Both the position numbers and the translations under genes were made by a program. A DNA stretch of 64,000 nucleotides from the NCBI GenBank assembly GCA_964017185.1, contig OZ024869.1, forward strand, positions 59,918,761-59,982,760, read 5' to 3'. The notes beneath the pieces were generated by a model. It was not told where the DNA came from, ran no database searches, and saw nothing but the letters and a program-made list of their open reading frames with translations. The DNA comes from Rugalucina vietnamica (taxonomy: Eukaryota; Mollusca; Bivalvia; Lucinida; Lucinidae). This document shows positions 21,455 to 33,240 of this stretch, piece after piece (position 1 is the stretch's first letter; each line of letters starts with the position of its first letter).

Positions 21455-24400
21455 AACGTGTTGACACGGTTTTAACGGTTGCAAATGCAAAGCTTAGTGT
21501 TTACGTGTTGGCATTAACGGTTTTAACTGCAACGCTTAGTTTTAACATGTTGCCACGGTATTAACGGTTGCAAATCCAATGCTTAGTGCTAACGTGTTGC
21601 AATTAACGGTTATAACTACAACGCTTAGTTTTAACGTGTTGACATGGTTTTAATAGTTGCAAATGCAAAGCTTAGTGTTTACGTGTTGTCATTAACGGTT
21701 TTAACTGCAACGCTTAGTTTTAACGTGTTGCCACGGTATTAACGGTTGCAAATCCAATGCTTAGTGCTAATGTGTTGCAATTAACGGTTATAACTACAAC
21801 GCTTAGTTTTAACGTGTTGACATGGTTTTAATGGTTGCAAATGCAAAGCTTAGTGTTTACGTGTTGTCATTAACGGTTTTAACTACAACGCTTAGTTTTA
21901 ACGCATTGTAACCGCAATGCTTAGTGTTAACGTGTTGTCATTAACGGTTGCAACTGCAACGCTTAGTGTAAACATGTTGACACTAACGGTTGCAACTGCA
22001 ATGCTAAGTGTTAACATGTTGACATTAAACGGTTGCAACGTGTTAACGTGTTGAAATTAACGTAAGCAAATGCTACACTTACTGTTATGTTGACACTAAC
22101 GGTTGTAACTGCAACGCTTAGTTTTAACGTGTTGCCACTAACGCTTGCAACTGCAATGCTTAATGTTAATGTGTTGCCTTTAAAGGTTACAACTGCAAGG
22201 GTTAGTGCTTACATGTTGACACTAACGTTTGCAACTGCAACGCTTTGCTTTAACGTGTTGCCACTAACGCTTAATGTTAACGTCTTCCCATTAAAGGTTG
22301 CAACTGTAACGGTTAGTGCTTACATGTTGACACTAACGTTTGCAACTGTTTTAACGGTTGCAAATGCAAAGCTTAGGGTTTACGTGTTGCCATAAAGGGT
22401 TTTAACTACAACGCTTAGTTTTAACGTGTTGACACGGTTTTCACGGTTGCAAATGCAAAGCTTAGTGTTTACGTGTTGTCATTAACGGTTTTAACTGCAA
22501 CGCTTAGTTTTAACATGTTGCCACGGTATTAACGGTTGCAAATCCAATGCTTAGTGCTAACGTGTTGCAATTAACGGTTATAACTACAACGCTTAGTTTT
22601 AACGTGTTGACATGGTTTTAATGGTTGCAAATGCAAAGCTTAGTGTTTACGTGTTGTCATTAACGGTTGCAACTGCAACGCTTAGTGTAAACATGTTGAC
22701 ACTAACGGTTGCAACTGCAATGCTAAGTGTTGACATAAACGGTTGCAACGTGTTGACGTGTTGAAATTAACGTAAGCAAATGCTACACTGTTATAATGTT
22801 ATAACGGTTGTAACTGCAACGCTTAGTTTTAACGCATTGTAACCGAAATACGGTTGCAACTGCAACGCTTAGTGTAAACATGTTGACACTAATGGTTGCA
22901 ACTGCAATGCTAAGTGTTAACATGTTGACATAAACGGTTGCAACGTGTTAACGTGTTGAAATTAACGTAAGCAAATGCTACACTTACTGTAATGTTGAAA
23001 CTAACGGTTGTAACTGCAACGCTTAGTTTTAACGTGTTGCCACTAACGCTTGCAACTGCAATGCTTAATGTTAACGTGTTGCCTTTAAAGGTTGCAACTG
23101 CAACGGTTAGTGCTTACATGTTAACACTAACGTTTGCAACTGCAACACTTAGCTTTAACGTGTTGCCACTAACGCTTAATGTTAACGTGTTGCCATTAAA
23201 GGTTGCAACTGTAACGGTTAGTGCTTCCATGTTGACACTAACGTTTGCAACTGTTTTGACGGTTGCAAATGCAAAGCTTAGTGTTTACGTGTTGCCATTA
23301 ACGGTTTTAACTACAATGCTTAGTTTCAACGTGTTGACACGGTTTTAACGGTTGCAAATGCAAAGCAGCTTACGTGTTGTCATTAACGGTTTTAACTGCA
23401 ACGCTTTTTTTTTACATGTTGCCACGGTATTAACGGTTGCAAATCCAATGCTTAGTGCCACTAACGCTTGCAACTGCAATGCTTAATGTTAACGTGTTGC
23501 CTTTAAAGGTTGCAACTGCAACGGTTAATGCTTACATGTTGACACTAACGTTTGCAACTGCAACGCCTCGCTTTAACGTGTTGCCACTAACGCTTCATGT
23601 TAACGTGTTGCCATTAAAGGTTGCAACTGTAACGGTTAGTGCTTACATGTTGACACTAACGTTTGCAACTGTTTTAACGGTTGCAAATGCAAAGCTTAGT
23701 GTTTACGTGTTGCCATTAACGGTTTTAACTACAACGCTTAGTTTTAACGTGTTGACACGGTTTTAACGGTTGCAAATGCAAAGCTTAGTGTTTACGTGTT
23801 GTCATTAACGGTTTTAACTGCAACGCTTAGTTTTAACATGTTGCCACGGTATTAACGGTTGCAAATCTAATGCTTAGTGCTAACGTGTTGCAATTAACGG
23901 TTATAACTACAACGCTTAGTTTTAACGTGTTGACATGGTTTTAATGGTTGCAACTGCAAAGCTTAGTGTTTACGTGTTGTCTTTAACGGTTTTAACTACA
24001 ACGCTTAGTTTTAACGCATTGTAACCGCAATGCTTAGTGTTAACGTGTTGTAATTAACGGTTGCAACTGCAACGCTTAGTGTAAACATGTTGACACTAAT
24101 GGTAGCAACTGCAATGATAAGTGTTAACATGTTGACATAAACGGTTGCAACGTGTTAACGTGTTGAAATTAACGTAAGCAAATGCTACACTTACTGTAAT
24201 GTTGAAACTAACGGTTGTAACTGCAACGCTTAGTTTTAACGTGTTGCCACTAACGCTTGCAACTGCAATGCTTTATGTTAACGTGTTGCCTTTAAAGGTT
24301 GCAACTGCAACGGTTAGTGCTTACATGTTAACACTAACGTTTGCAACTGCAACACTTAGCTTTAACGTGTTGCCACTAACGCTTAATGTTAACGTGTTGC

Positions 24401-27400
24401 CATTAAAGGTTGCAACTGTAACGGTTAGTGCTTACATGTTGACACTAACGTTTGCAACTGTTTTAACGGTTGCAAATGCAAAGCTTAGGGTTTACGTGTT
24501 GCCATAAAGGGTTTTAACTACAACGCTTAGTTTTAACGTGTTGACACGGTTTTCACGGTTGCAAATGCAAAGCTTAGTGTTTACGTGTTGTCATTAACGG
24601 TTTTAACTGCAACGCTTAGTTTTAACATGTTGCCACGGTATTAACGGATGCAAATCCAAAGCTTAGTGCTAACGTGTTGCAATTAACGGTTATAACTACA
24701 AAGCTTAGTTTTAACGTGTTGACATGGTTTTAATGATTGCAAATGCAAAGCTTAGTGTTTACGTGTTGTCATTAACGGTTTTAACTGCAACGCATAGTTT
24801 TAACGAGTTGCCACGGTATTAACGGTTGCAAATCCAATTCTTAGTGCTAACGTGTTGCAATTAACGGTTATAACTACAACGCTTAGTTTTAACGTGTTGA
24901 CATGGTTTTAATGGTTGCAACTGCAAAGCTTAGTGTTTACGTGTTGTCATTAACGGTTTTAACTACAACGCTTAGTTTTAACGCATTGTAACCACAATGC
25001 TTAGTGTTAACGTGTTGTAATTGACGGTTGCAACTGCAACGCTTAGTGTAAACATGTTGACACTAACGGTTGCAACTGCAATGCTATGTTACAACCGTTA
25101 GTTTCAACATTACAGTAAGTGTAGCATTTGCTGTTGAAACTAACATGTTGACATAAACGGTTGCAACGTGTTAACGTGTTGAAATTAACGTAAGCAAATG
25201 CTACACTTACTGTAATATTGAAACTAACGGTTGTAACTGCAACGCTTAGTTTTAACGTGTTGCCACTAACGCTTGCAACTGCAATGCTTAATGTTAACGT
25301 GTTGCCTTTAAAGGTTGCAACTGCAACGGTTAGTGCTTACATGTTGACACTAACGTTTGCAACTGCAACGCTTAGCTTTAACGTGTTGCCACTAACGCTT
25401 TATGTTAACGTGTTGCCATTAAAGGTTGCAACTGTAACGGTTAGTGCTTACATGTTGACACTAACGTTTGCAACTGTTTTATCGTTTGCAAATGCAAAGC
25501 TTAGTGTTTACGTGTTGCCACTAGCGGTTTTAACTACAACGCTTAGTTTCAACGTGTTGACACGGTTTTAACGGTTGCAAATGCTAAGCTTAGTGTTTAC
25601 GTGTTGTCATTAACGGTTTTAACTGCAACGCTTAGTTTTAACATGTTGCCACGGTATTAACGGTTGCAAATCCAATGCTTAGTGCTAACGTGTTGCAATT
25701 AACGGTTATAACTACAACGCTTAGTTTTAACGTGTTGACATGGTTTTAATGGTTGCAAATGTAAAGCTTAGTGTTTACGTGTTGTCATTAACGGTTGCAA
25801 CTGCAACGCTTAGTTTTAACGTGTTGCCACGGTATTAACGGTTGCAAATCCAATGCTTATTGCTAACGTGTTGCAATTAACGGTTATAACTACAACGCTT
25901 AGTTTTAACGTGTTGACATGGTTTTAATGGTTGCAAATGCAAAGCTTAGTGTTTACGTGTTGTCATTAACGGTTTTAACTACAACGCTTAGTTTTAACGC
26001 ATTGTAACCGCAATGCTTAGTGTTAACGTGTTGTCATTAACGGTTGCAACTGCAACGCTTAGTGTAAACATGTTGACACTAACGGTTGCAACTACAATGC
26101 TAAGTGTTAACATGTTGACATAAACGGTTGCAACGTGTTAACGTGTTGAAATTAACGTAAACGAATGCTACACTTACTGTAATGTTGACACTAACGGTTG
26201 TAACTGCAACGCTTAGTTTTAACGTGTTGCCACTAACGCTTGCAACTGCAATGCTTAATGTTAACGTGTTGCCTTTAAAGATTGCAACTGCAACGGTTAA
26301 TGCTTACATGTTGACACTAACGTTTGCAACTGCAACGCTTAGCTTTAACGTGTTGCCACTAACGCTTAATGTTAACGTGTTGCCATTAAAGGTTGCAACT
26401 GTAACGGTTAGTGACACTAACGTTTGCAACTGTTTTAACGGTTGCAAATGCAAATCTTAGTGTTTACGTGTTGCCATTGACGGTTATAACTGCAACGCTT
26501 AGTTTTAACCTGTTGACACGGTTTTAACGGTAGCAAATGCAAAGCTTAGTGTTTACGTGTTGTCATTAACGGTTTTAACTGCAACGCTTAGTTTTAACAT
26601 GTTGCCACGGTATTAACGGTTGCAAATCCAATGCTTAGTGCTAACGTGTTGCAATTAACGGTTATAACTACAACGCTTAGTTTTAACGTGTTGACATGGT
26701 TTTAATGGTTGCAAATGCAAAGCTTAGTGTTTACGTGTTGTCATTAACGGTTGCAACTGCAACGCTTAGTGTAAACATGTTGACACTAACGGTTGCAACT
26801 GCAATGCTAAGTGTTGACATAAACGGTTGCAACGTGTAAACGTGTTGAAATTAACGTAAGCAAATGCTACACTAACTGTTATAATGTTGACACTAACGGT
26901 TGTAACTGCAACGCTTAGTTTTAACGCATTGTAACCGCAATGCTTAGTGTTAACGTGTTGTCATTAACGGTTGCAACTGCAACGCTTAGTGTAAACATGT
27001 TGACACTAATGGTTGCAACTGCAATGCTAAGTGTTAACATGTTGACATAAACGGTTGCAACGTGTTAACGTGTTGAAATTAACGTAAGCAAATGCTACAC
27101 TTACTGTTATAATGTGGACACTAACGGTTGTAACTGCAACGCTTAGTTTTAACGTGTTGCCACTAACGCTTGCAACTGCATTGCTTAATGTTAACGTGTT
27201 GCCTTTAAAGGTTGTAACCGCAACGGTTAGTGCTTACATGTTGACACTAACGTTTGCATCTGCAACGCTTAGCTTTAACGTGATGCCACTAACGCTTAAT
27301 GTTAACGTGTTGCCATTAAAGGTTGCAACTGTAACGGTTAGTGCTTACATGTTGACACTAACGTTTGCAACTGTTTTAACGGTTGCAAATGCAAAGCTTA

Positions 27401-28613
27401 GTGTTTAAGTGTTGCCATTAACGGTTTTAACTACAACGCTTAGTTTTAACGTGTTGACACGGTTTAACGGTTGCATATGCAAAGCTTAGTGTTTACGTGT
27501 TGTCATTAACGGTTTTAACTGCAACGCTTAGTTTTAACATGTTGCCACGGTATTAACGGATGCAAATCCAAAGCTTAGTGCTAACGTAGCAAATGCTACA
27601 CTAACTGTTATAATGTTGACACTAACGGTTGTAACTGCAACGCTTAGTTTTAACGCATTGTAACCGCAATGCTTAGTGTTAACGTGTTGTCATTAACGGT
27701 TGCAACTGCAACGCTTAGTGTAAACATGTTGACACTAACGGTTGCAACTGCAATGCTAAGTGTTAACATGTTGACATAAACGGTTGCAACGTGTTAACGT
27801 GTTGAAATTAACGTAAGCAAATGCTACACTTACTGTAATGTTGAAACTAACGTTTGTAACTGCAACGCTTAGTTTTAACGTGTTGCCACTAACGCTTGCA
27901 ACTGCAATGCTTAATGTTAACGTGTTGCCTTTAAAGGTTGCAACTGCAACGGTTAGTGCTTACATGTTGACACTAACGTTTGCAACTGCAACGTTTAGCT
28001 TTAACGTGTTGCCACTAACGCTTTATGTTAACGTGTTGCCATTAAAGGTTGCAACTGTAACGGTTAGTGCTTACATGTTGACACTAACGTTTGCAACTGT
28101 TTTAACATTTGCAAATGCAAAGCTTAGTGTTTACGTGTTGCCACTAGCGGTTTTAACTACAATGCTTAGTTTCAACGTGTTGACACGGATTTAACGGTTG
28201 CAAATGCAAAGCTTAGTGTTTACGTGTTGTCATTAACGGTTTTAACTGCAACGCTTAGTTTTAACATGTTGCCACGGTATTAGCGGTTGCAAATCCAATG
28301 CTTAGTGCTAACGTGTTGCAATTAACGGTTATAACTACAACGCTTAGTTTTAACGTGTTGACATGGTTTTAATGGTTGCAAATGTAAAGCTTAGTGTTTA
28401 CGTGTTGTCATTAACGGTTGCAACTGCAACGCTTAGTTTTAACGTGTTGCCACGGTATTAACGGTTGCAAATCCAATGCTTATTGCTAACGTGTTGCAAT
28501 TAACAGTTATAACTACAACGCTTAGTTTTAACGTGTTGACATGGTTTTAATGGTTGCAAATGCAAAGCTTAGTGTTTACGTGTTGTCATTAACGGTTTTA
28601 ACTACAATGCTTA
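21455..28613 (+). repeat. Satellite array, 42-47-bp monomers, forward orientation
   Basis: Head-to-tail monomers of the form AACGGTTGCAAATGCAAAGC followed by TTAGTGTTTACGTGTTGTCATT (42 bp). Alternates of 47 bp end in CACGGTATT or CATGGTTTT. Monomer types alternate in higher-order units marked by a repeated junction, GCAAATGCTACACTTACTGT. Several markers repeat at about 2.6 kb: frames starting at 25,218 and 27,838 are 2620 bp apart, and other pairs give about 2485-2623 bp once the gypsy insertion is removed. Open frames of 90-118 codons every 0.7-1.2 kb follow from 42 bp being 14 codons and are not evidence of coding. The array resumes at 33,241. Confidence 0.95.
25087..25133 (-). repeat. Inverted fragment inside the satellite array
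   Basis: About 45 bp reading TGTTACAACCGTTAGTTTCA... is the reverse complement of the normal array segment at 25,188-25,233. It is flanked on both sides by forward monomers. It looks like a local inversion or template-switch event. Confidence 0.85.
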
Positions 28614-28861
28614 TGTAATATTAGTTAATAATAAATAATTGGGTTCATTGAAACAGGAACAATATAATCACATGTATATATTTATTGACAAGAAAACATC
28701 TATTCACTAAGGCGTCTAAAATCAGAATGAGCTCTCAAAGTATTAAAGAGGCAACATGCATATAATGATATTCCAAGGTGGTCTGCTACTACCGTGAGAA
28801 ACGGTCAAGTATTTTGGTTCTCATGAAATATAAGAACCTGTCAGAAGTCAATAGTACTACA
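28614..28861 (-). repeat. 3' LTR
   Basis: 248 bp. In element orientation it starts TGTAGTACTATTGAC and ends CTAATATTACA. It contains an AATAAA polyadenylation signal (within GTCAATAAATATA). Confidence 0.97.
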
Positions 28862-28872
28862 TCTCCCTTCCC
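28862..28872 (-). promoter_or_regulatory. Polypurine tract
   Basis: Reads GGGAAGGGAGA in element orientation, immediately upstream of the 3' LTR, where plus-strand DNA synthesis is primed in this class of element. Confidence 0.85.
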
Positions 28873-28984
28873 AGCTGGATAAAGTTCCACAGGTTAAAAT
28901 GTTTATTTGGCATTTGATAAGCCATCAAGTACATCAATGTTCCGTTAAATGTATAAACATGATTAGTTCCACTGATAAACATGT

Positions 28985-31900
28985 TCAACTGCTGCTGTTC
29001 AATTTAATTAATGGTCTGTCTGGTGGTTTTACACATCTCCCGGATCTAGTAACATAGTAATTCTGACCTTCAGTGTCCTTAGGATTCCCACAGATATCAT
29101 GGTTATTTTCCACTGAATTATCACTGAATGGAACAGGTGATTTTGGGATTTCGTCGTAGCATCCTTGGTTCTGGCCATTTGTCTGTGATGTTTCATTTTC
29201 AGGCAGTGTCGAAAGAAAACGCCTGTTACGCCTAATAATGCCCTGGTCAGTCTGTACATTATATGACCGTGGAAATTCGCTTTCCGATCGCACTATGCCT
29301 GTTTTCTTTTGGTCTTTCACCCAAACATTTTGATTTCTACTGAGCGGTTTTAATAAACGCGCGCGGTGGCGTTTGTCGTGATAATACTTTTGTTTGTGCT
29401 TAAGTGTTTTCTCACGCGCTGCAACATTTTTCATGGCAGGCCAGTTTGGATCAAGAACTTTAGGATTAACTGGCAATGGCGTGCGTAAATTCCTGCCCAT
29501 GCATAACTGACTTGGTGAAAATCCATTGTGCAAAGGTAGGCTCCTGTACGATAACAAGGCCAAATATGGATCATCAGCTTTCTTTAGCATGTCCTTGATT
29601 GTGCCTACATGTCTTTCGATCATGCCATTGCTTTGTGCAAATTTCGGACTACTTGTTACTAGCTTAAAATCGTATTGCATTGCGAATTCTTTAAATTCGT
29701 TTGATGTGAAGTACTTACCACCATCGCTATGGAAGTATTCGCAAATCCCGTGACGCGCCATGATTGATTTCAAATGATTTATGATTGACGCGGATGTTTG
29801 GCTATGAATCTTTGCTAACTCGACATATCTCGAAAAATAGTCAACGACTAGCAAATACGTAGTTCCGTTGAGATAAAACAAATCTGCCCCTATTCTTTGC
29901 CACGGACGCGAAGGAAATTCTATCGGTTTTAATGGCTCCGCGTGATCTTTCGATTGTTCAATGCATTTTTGACACGACTTAACCATGTTTTCAAGCTCAG
30001 TGCTCAAGCCTAGCCACCAAACTGATGTCTTAGCTCGTTCTCTACATTTTGCAATGCCAAAATGACCTCCATGAAGTTTTTCCAAGATTTCACCATGCAT
30101 TGTCTTTGGGATAACCAGTCTCACCCCTTTGAGTAAAAGTCCATCTTGTACCGAAAACTCACCCCTATACGCCCAATACGGCTTCAAAGTTTCATTCAAT
30201 GCCGATTTTTCAGGCCAGCCTTCACTGCAGTACCTCAAAATACTGGAGCATACCTCATCTGAGTTATAATTGGATTTGACCTGATCTAACCTTGATTGAG
30301 ACGCAGGAATGCCATTGACCACAGAATCAACAAAAGCTTGTGTCTGCAACTGCAAATCAATATCAGATTCCTCTTTGACGTTCAAAGGGGCCCTGCTAAG
30401 GATATCGGCTGTATAAAGAGCCTTTCCACTTGTGTGCGATATGCTGAAATGAAATCGCATCAATCGCATTTTGAAACGCTGTATTCTGGGTGGTATATCG
30501 GACAGATCGTTGGTACTGAGAAGAGGTACCAGTGGTTTGTGATCTGTTTCAACATGAAACGTGGTGCCTATCAAGAAGTTTGAAAATTTCTCACAAGCCC
30601 AAGTTACTGCCAAAGCTTCTTTTTCTATCTGAGCATACCTACATTCCGTTTCACTGAGGGAACGAGAAGCAAATGCTACAGGTTTCCAAACATCGCCATG
30701 CTTCTGTCGAAGCAGGCTTCCGAGTCCGAAAGAAGAGCTATCGGCTGACAATAAAATCTCCTTATTAGGATCATAATGGGCAAGCACAGTTTCTGAGCTG
30801 ATTTCCTGCTTTATGTCATTGAAAGCGGATTCTTGCGCTGGTCCCCATGACCATGCATTTTTCTTTGACAACAAATCACGTAATGGTTTGCTTTTCTCTG
30901 CAATATTGCGAGAAAATTTTGCTAATTGATTGACCATGCCTAAGAACCTTCTTATGTCATGAATGTCTTGTGGGGTTGCCATCTCTGTGATAGCACGGAC
31001 CTTTTCTGGACACGCCCTTATCCCGTGTTCGTCGATCAAGTGACCCAGAAAGGTCAACGATCGCTGAGCAAACACACACTTACTCTGATTCAGTGTGATA
31101 CCAGCTGATTCAAGCCTTTCTAACACTTTGAATACGCGTTCATCGTGCTGTTCAAGAGTTTCCCCCGAAATAAGACAATCGTCTGTTTGACAAACTACCC
31201 CCGGGATGCCTTCTAGCAGTTGGGACATTTTCTTTTGAAAGTACTCACTTGCTGAGGAAATACCCATCGGAAGTCTATTGAAACAATATCTACCAAATGG
31301 CGTGATAAATGTGGTAAGGAGTCGTGATTCTGGATTTAACCGAACCTGCCAAAACCCACAATTTTGGTCAATTTTCGTGAAATAACGACCCCCTGCAAGC
31401 TTCGACAAAGATTCTTCCACAGTAGGAAGCATGTGCTTCTCTCTAATCACACTTTCATTTAGTTTTGTCAGGTCCACACAGATTCGGACCTGATCGCTAT
31501 TAGCTTTGGGAACTGCCACCATGCCGGAACACCAAGGTGTCGGCTCATCAACTTTGGACACTACCCCTATGTCTTGCATTCTTTGAAGTTCAGCTTTTAC
31601 CTTATCCATTAATGGTAAAGATACTCTACGGGGCACTGAAAGTGAGTAGGGTTGAGCACTGCTATCGAGCTTAATCGTATACTCCCATTCAGTTTTGCCT
31701 AGCCCTTTAAATAACTTCGGAAATTTAGACTTGTACTTATCGGAGACATGTACAGATGAAAGATTTACCTGACCAATAATCCGCAAAGATTCAATTGCTG
31801 GCCGTCCAAGAAGTGCTAGAGATAATCCCCTAACCACATACACATCTTGTACACTGTAATATTTATCTGTTTCCATAGTACATTGAAATTTTCCGAGCAC

Positions 31901-32914
31901 ATCCAGTTTTGAATTCCCCGGTCCACACAGGACTTTTGTAGATTTCACAAGCTTAACGCCCGGAAAGCGTTGCAAGTCTTTCTCTGAAATTACGGTGACG
32001 TCAGCTCCGCTATCCACTTTGAACTTCACGTCGACTCCATCGACCCGAACGTGTGTAATCCACGGTTTCGTCTCCACTGAGCCGATACTCTGGTCTGACT
32101 CGTGGCTCTCGACTGAGCCAAGAAATCCCTGCCCGTCGTCGCTGCTATCCGCGTTTATCTCGTTCACGCTGGATTTCGCCAAGCAAAATTTTGCCCAGTG
32201 GCCTTTTACTGAACATTTGTGGCATTTTGAGTCTTTTGCCGGACACTTGTCTCTGGGATGATTTTCCCGACCGCATCGTTTGCATTTTACTAGACTTGTA
32301 TATTTATTTACAGTCTGTTTGTTCTTCTTTGGCCATTTTGTTCTGGTTTTCACAGCGTCCACCGATTCAAGAGTTTGTCCCCTGACTACCGACTGCTGCT
32401 TCTTGACTGCCTCGCTCTGTCTGGCCTGTGATAAAGCTGTCTCCAGAGTCAGCTTAGCGTCTAGCTGGAGTTTCTCAGAAAGTCTGGAATCTCTCAGTTC
32501 CACTACCAGCCTGTCTCTGATTAAGTCATTTTTCAAGGTTCCAAACACACAGTTTTCTGCCAATTTGTGCAAACTGGTTACAAAGGAATCCACGCTTTCG
32601 CCTTCTCTTTGTACCCTTTGGTTAAACTGCACCCGTTCGAATATAATGTTCCTCTTTGGAACGAAGTAATCTTTTAACTTCCCCGTTACAGTGTCGTACA
32701 CCTGTTTTTGCTCTGCTGATAAGTTCAAACTATCTAGAATGTCATCGGACTCACTCCCCATACAGTAACTTAACGAATTCACTTGTGACTCCTGGGGCAG
32801 GTCCACTAGGCCTGATGCTATTCTGAAACGTTCAAAACGTTGAATCCACTTTTCCCATTCCTGGGGCCTGGTGAAGTCAAACTTCTCTGTGTGCACGAAC
32901 TGATATGTAGCCAT
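28985..32914 (-). CDS. Gag-Pol polyprotein of Ty3/gypsy element
   Basis: 1309 residues in one frame. Order: Gag (1-200); two CCHC zinc knuckles (C211-C214-H219-C224 and C231-C234-H239-C244); aspartic protease (DSGAD, 301-305); RT with palm KIDQNCGFWQVRL and catalytic CQTDDC (DD at 578-579, where related elements often have a hydrophobic residue before DD); RNase H (D725 in LLSADSS, TDHKPL near 790). Integrase follows, with a zinc-binding H/C region (HGGHFGIAKC, CQKC) and the triad D1011, D1064, E1100, spaced DD35E. PR-RT-RH-IN order defines Ty3/gypsy. The ATG lies about 80 bp inside the 5' LTR. Gag and Pol share one frame with no frameshift, so the Gag:Pol ratio must be set some other way. 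No stop or frameshift is present, so the copy appears coding-competent. No chromodomain is seen. Confidence 0.97.
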   Translation of the reverse strand: MATYQFVHTEKFDFTRPQEWEKWIQRFERFRIASGLVDLPQESQVNSLSYCMGSESDDILDSLNLSAEQKQVYDTVTGKLKDYFVPKRNIIFERVQFNQRVQREGESVDSFVTSLHKLAENCVFGTLKNDLIRDRLVVELRDSRLSEKLQLDAKLTLETALSQARQSEAVKKQQSVVRGQTLESVDAVKTRTKWPKKNKQTVNKYTSLVKCKRCGRENHPRDKCPAKDSKCHKCSVKGHWAKFCLAKSSVNEINADSSDDGQGFLGSVESHESDQSIGSVETKPWITHVRVDGVDVKFKVDSGADVTVISEKDLQRFPGVKLVKSTKVLCGPGNSKLDVLGKFQCTMETDKYYSVQDVYVVRGLSLALLGRPAIESLRIIGQVNLSSVHVSDKYKSKFPKLFKGLGKTEWEYTIKLDSSAQPYSLSVPRRVSLPLMDKVKAELQRMQDIGVVSKVDEPTPWCSGMVAVPKANSDQVRICVDLTKLNESVIREKHMLPTVEESLSKLAGGRYFTKIDQNCGFWQVRLNPESRLLTTFITPFGRYCFNRLPMGISSASEYFQKKMSQLLEGIPGVVCQTDDCLISGETLEQHDERVFKVLERLESAGITLNQSKCVFAQRSLTFLGHLIDEHGIRACPEKVRAITEMATPQDIHDIRRFLGMVNQLAKFSRNIAEKSKPLRDLLSKKNAWSWGPAQESAFNDIKQEISSETVLAHYDPNKEILLSADSSSFGLGSLLRQKHGDVWKPVAFASRSLSETECRYAQIEKEALAVTWACEKFSNFLIGTTFHVETDHKPLVPLLSTNDLSDIPPRIQRFKMRLMRFHFSISHTSGKALYTADILSRAPLNVKEESDIDLQLQTQAFVDSVVNGIPASQSRLDQVKSNYNSDEVCSSILRYCSEGWPEKSALNETLKPYWAYRGEFSVQDGLLLKGVRLVIPKTMHGEILEKLHGGHFGIAKCRERAKTSVWWLGLSTELENMVKSCQKCIEQSKDHAEPLKPIEFPSRPWQRIGADLFYLNGTTYLLVVDYFSRYVELAKIHSQTSASIINHLKSIMARHGICEYFHSDGGKYFTSNEFKEFAMQYDFKLVTSSPKFAQSNGMIERHVGTIKDMLKKADDPYLALLSYRSLPLHNGFSPSQLCMGRNLRTPLPVNPKVLDPNWPAMKNVAAREKTLKHKQKYYHDKRHRARLLKPLSRNQNVWVKDQKKTGIVRSESEFPRSYNVQTDQGIIRRNRRFLSTLPENETSQTNGQNQGCYDEIPKSPVPFSDNSVENNHDICGNPKDTEGQNYYVTRSGRCVKPPDRPLIKLNSSS

Positions 32915-32980
32915 TCCTATTTTAATTAATTTCCAGTTTCACTGTTTTTGTTATTTTACGTATTGTTCCAAATTCAGCTA

Positions 32981-32992
32981 CCGCTGTCACCA
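32981..32992 (-). promoter_or_regulatory. Primer-binding site
   Basis: In element orientation, TGGTGACAGCGG directly follows the 5' LTR. TGG pairs with the universal CCA tRNA tail. I could not decide which tRNA is used. Confidence 0.8.
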
Positions 32993-33240
32993 TGTAATAT
33001 TAGTTAATAATAAATAATTGGGTTCATTGAAACAGGAACAATATAATCACATGTATATATTTATTGACAAGAAAACATCTATTCACTAAGGCGTCTAAAA
33101 TCAGAATGAGCTCTCAAAGTATTAAAGAGGCAACATGCATATAATGATATTCCAAGGTGGTCTGCTACTACCGTGAGAAACGGTCAAGTATTTTGGTTCT
33201 CATGAAATATAAGAACCTGTCAGAAGTCAATAATACTACA
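32993..33240 (-). repeat. 5' LTR
   Basis: 248 bp, identical to 28,614-28,861 except one base. Followed on the plus strand by the target duplication GCTTA. Confidence 0.97.

Larger units (their letters stand above)
28614..33240 (-). mobile_element. Complete Ty3/gypsy LTR retrotransposon
   Basis: 4627 bp with 248-bp direct LTRs that begin TG and end CA. The flanking 5-bp target duplication is GCTTA (28,609-28,613 and 33,241-33,245). Joining the flanks restores a normal satellite monomer (CTACAATGCTTAGTTTTAACG), so the insertion point is exact. A primer-binding site, polypurine tract and one uninterrupted gag-pol frame are all present. The two LTRs differ at a single position that I could find (28,854 G versus 33,233 A), so insertion is very recent. 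No envelope-like frame is seen. It is a retrotransposon, not a host gene. Confidence 0.98.

Noticed and set aside
22992..23348. Many 90-118-codon open frames in the satellite arrays as a possible protein family
   Set aside because: Period 42 bp equals 14 codons, so frames stay open by construction; units end at indels, not at conserved stops.
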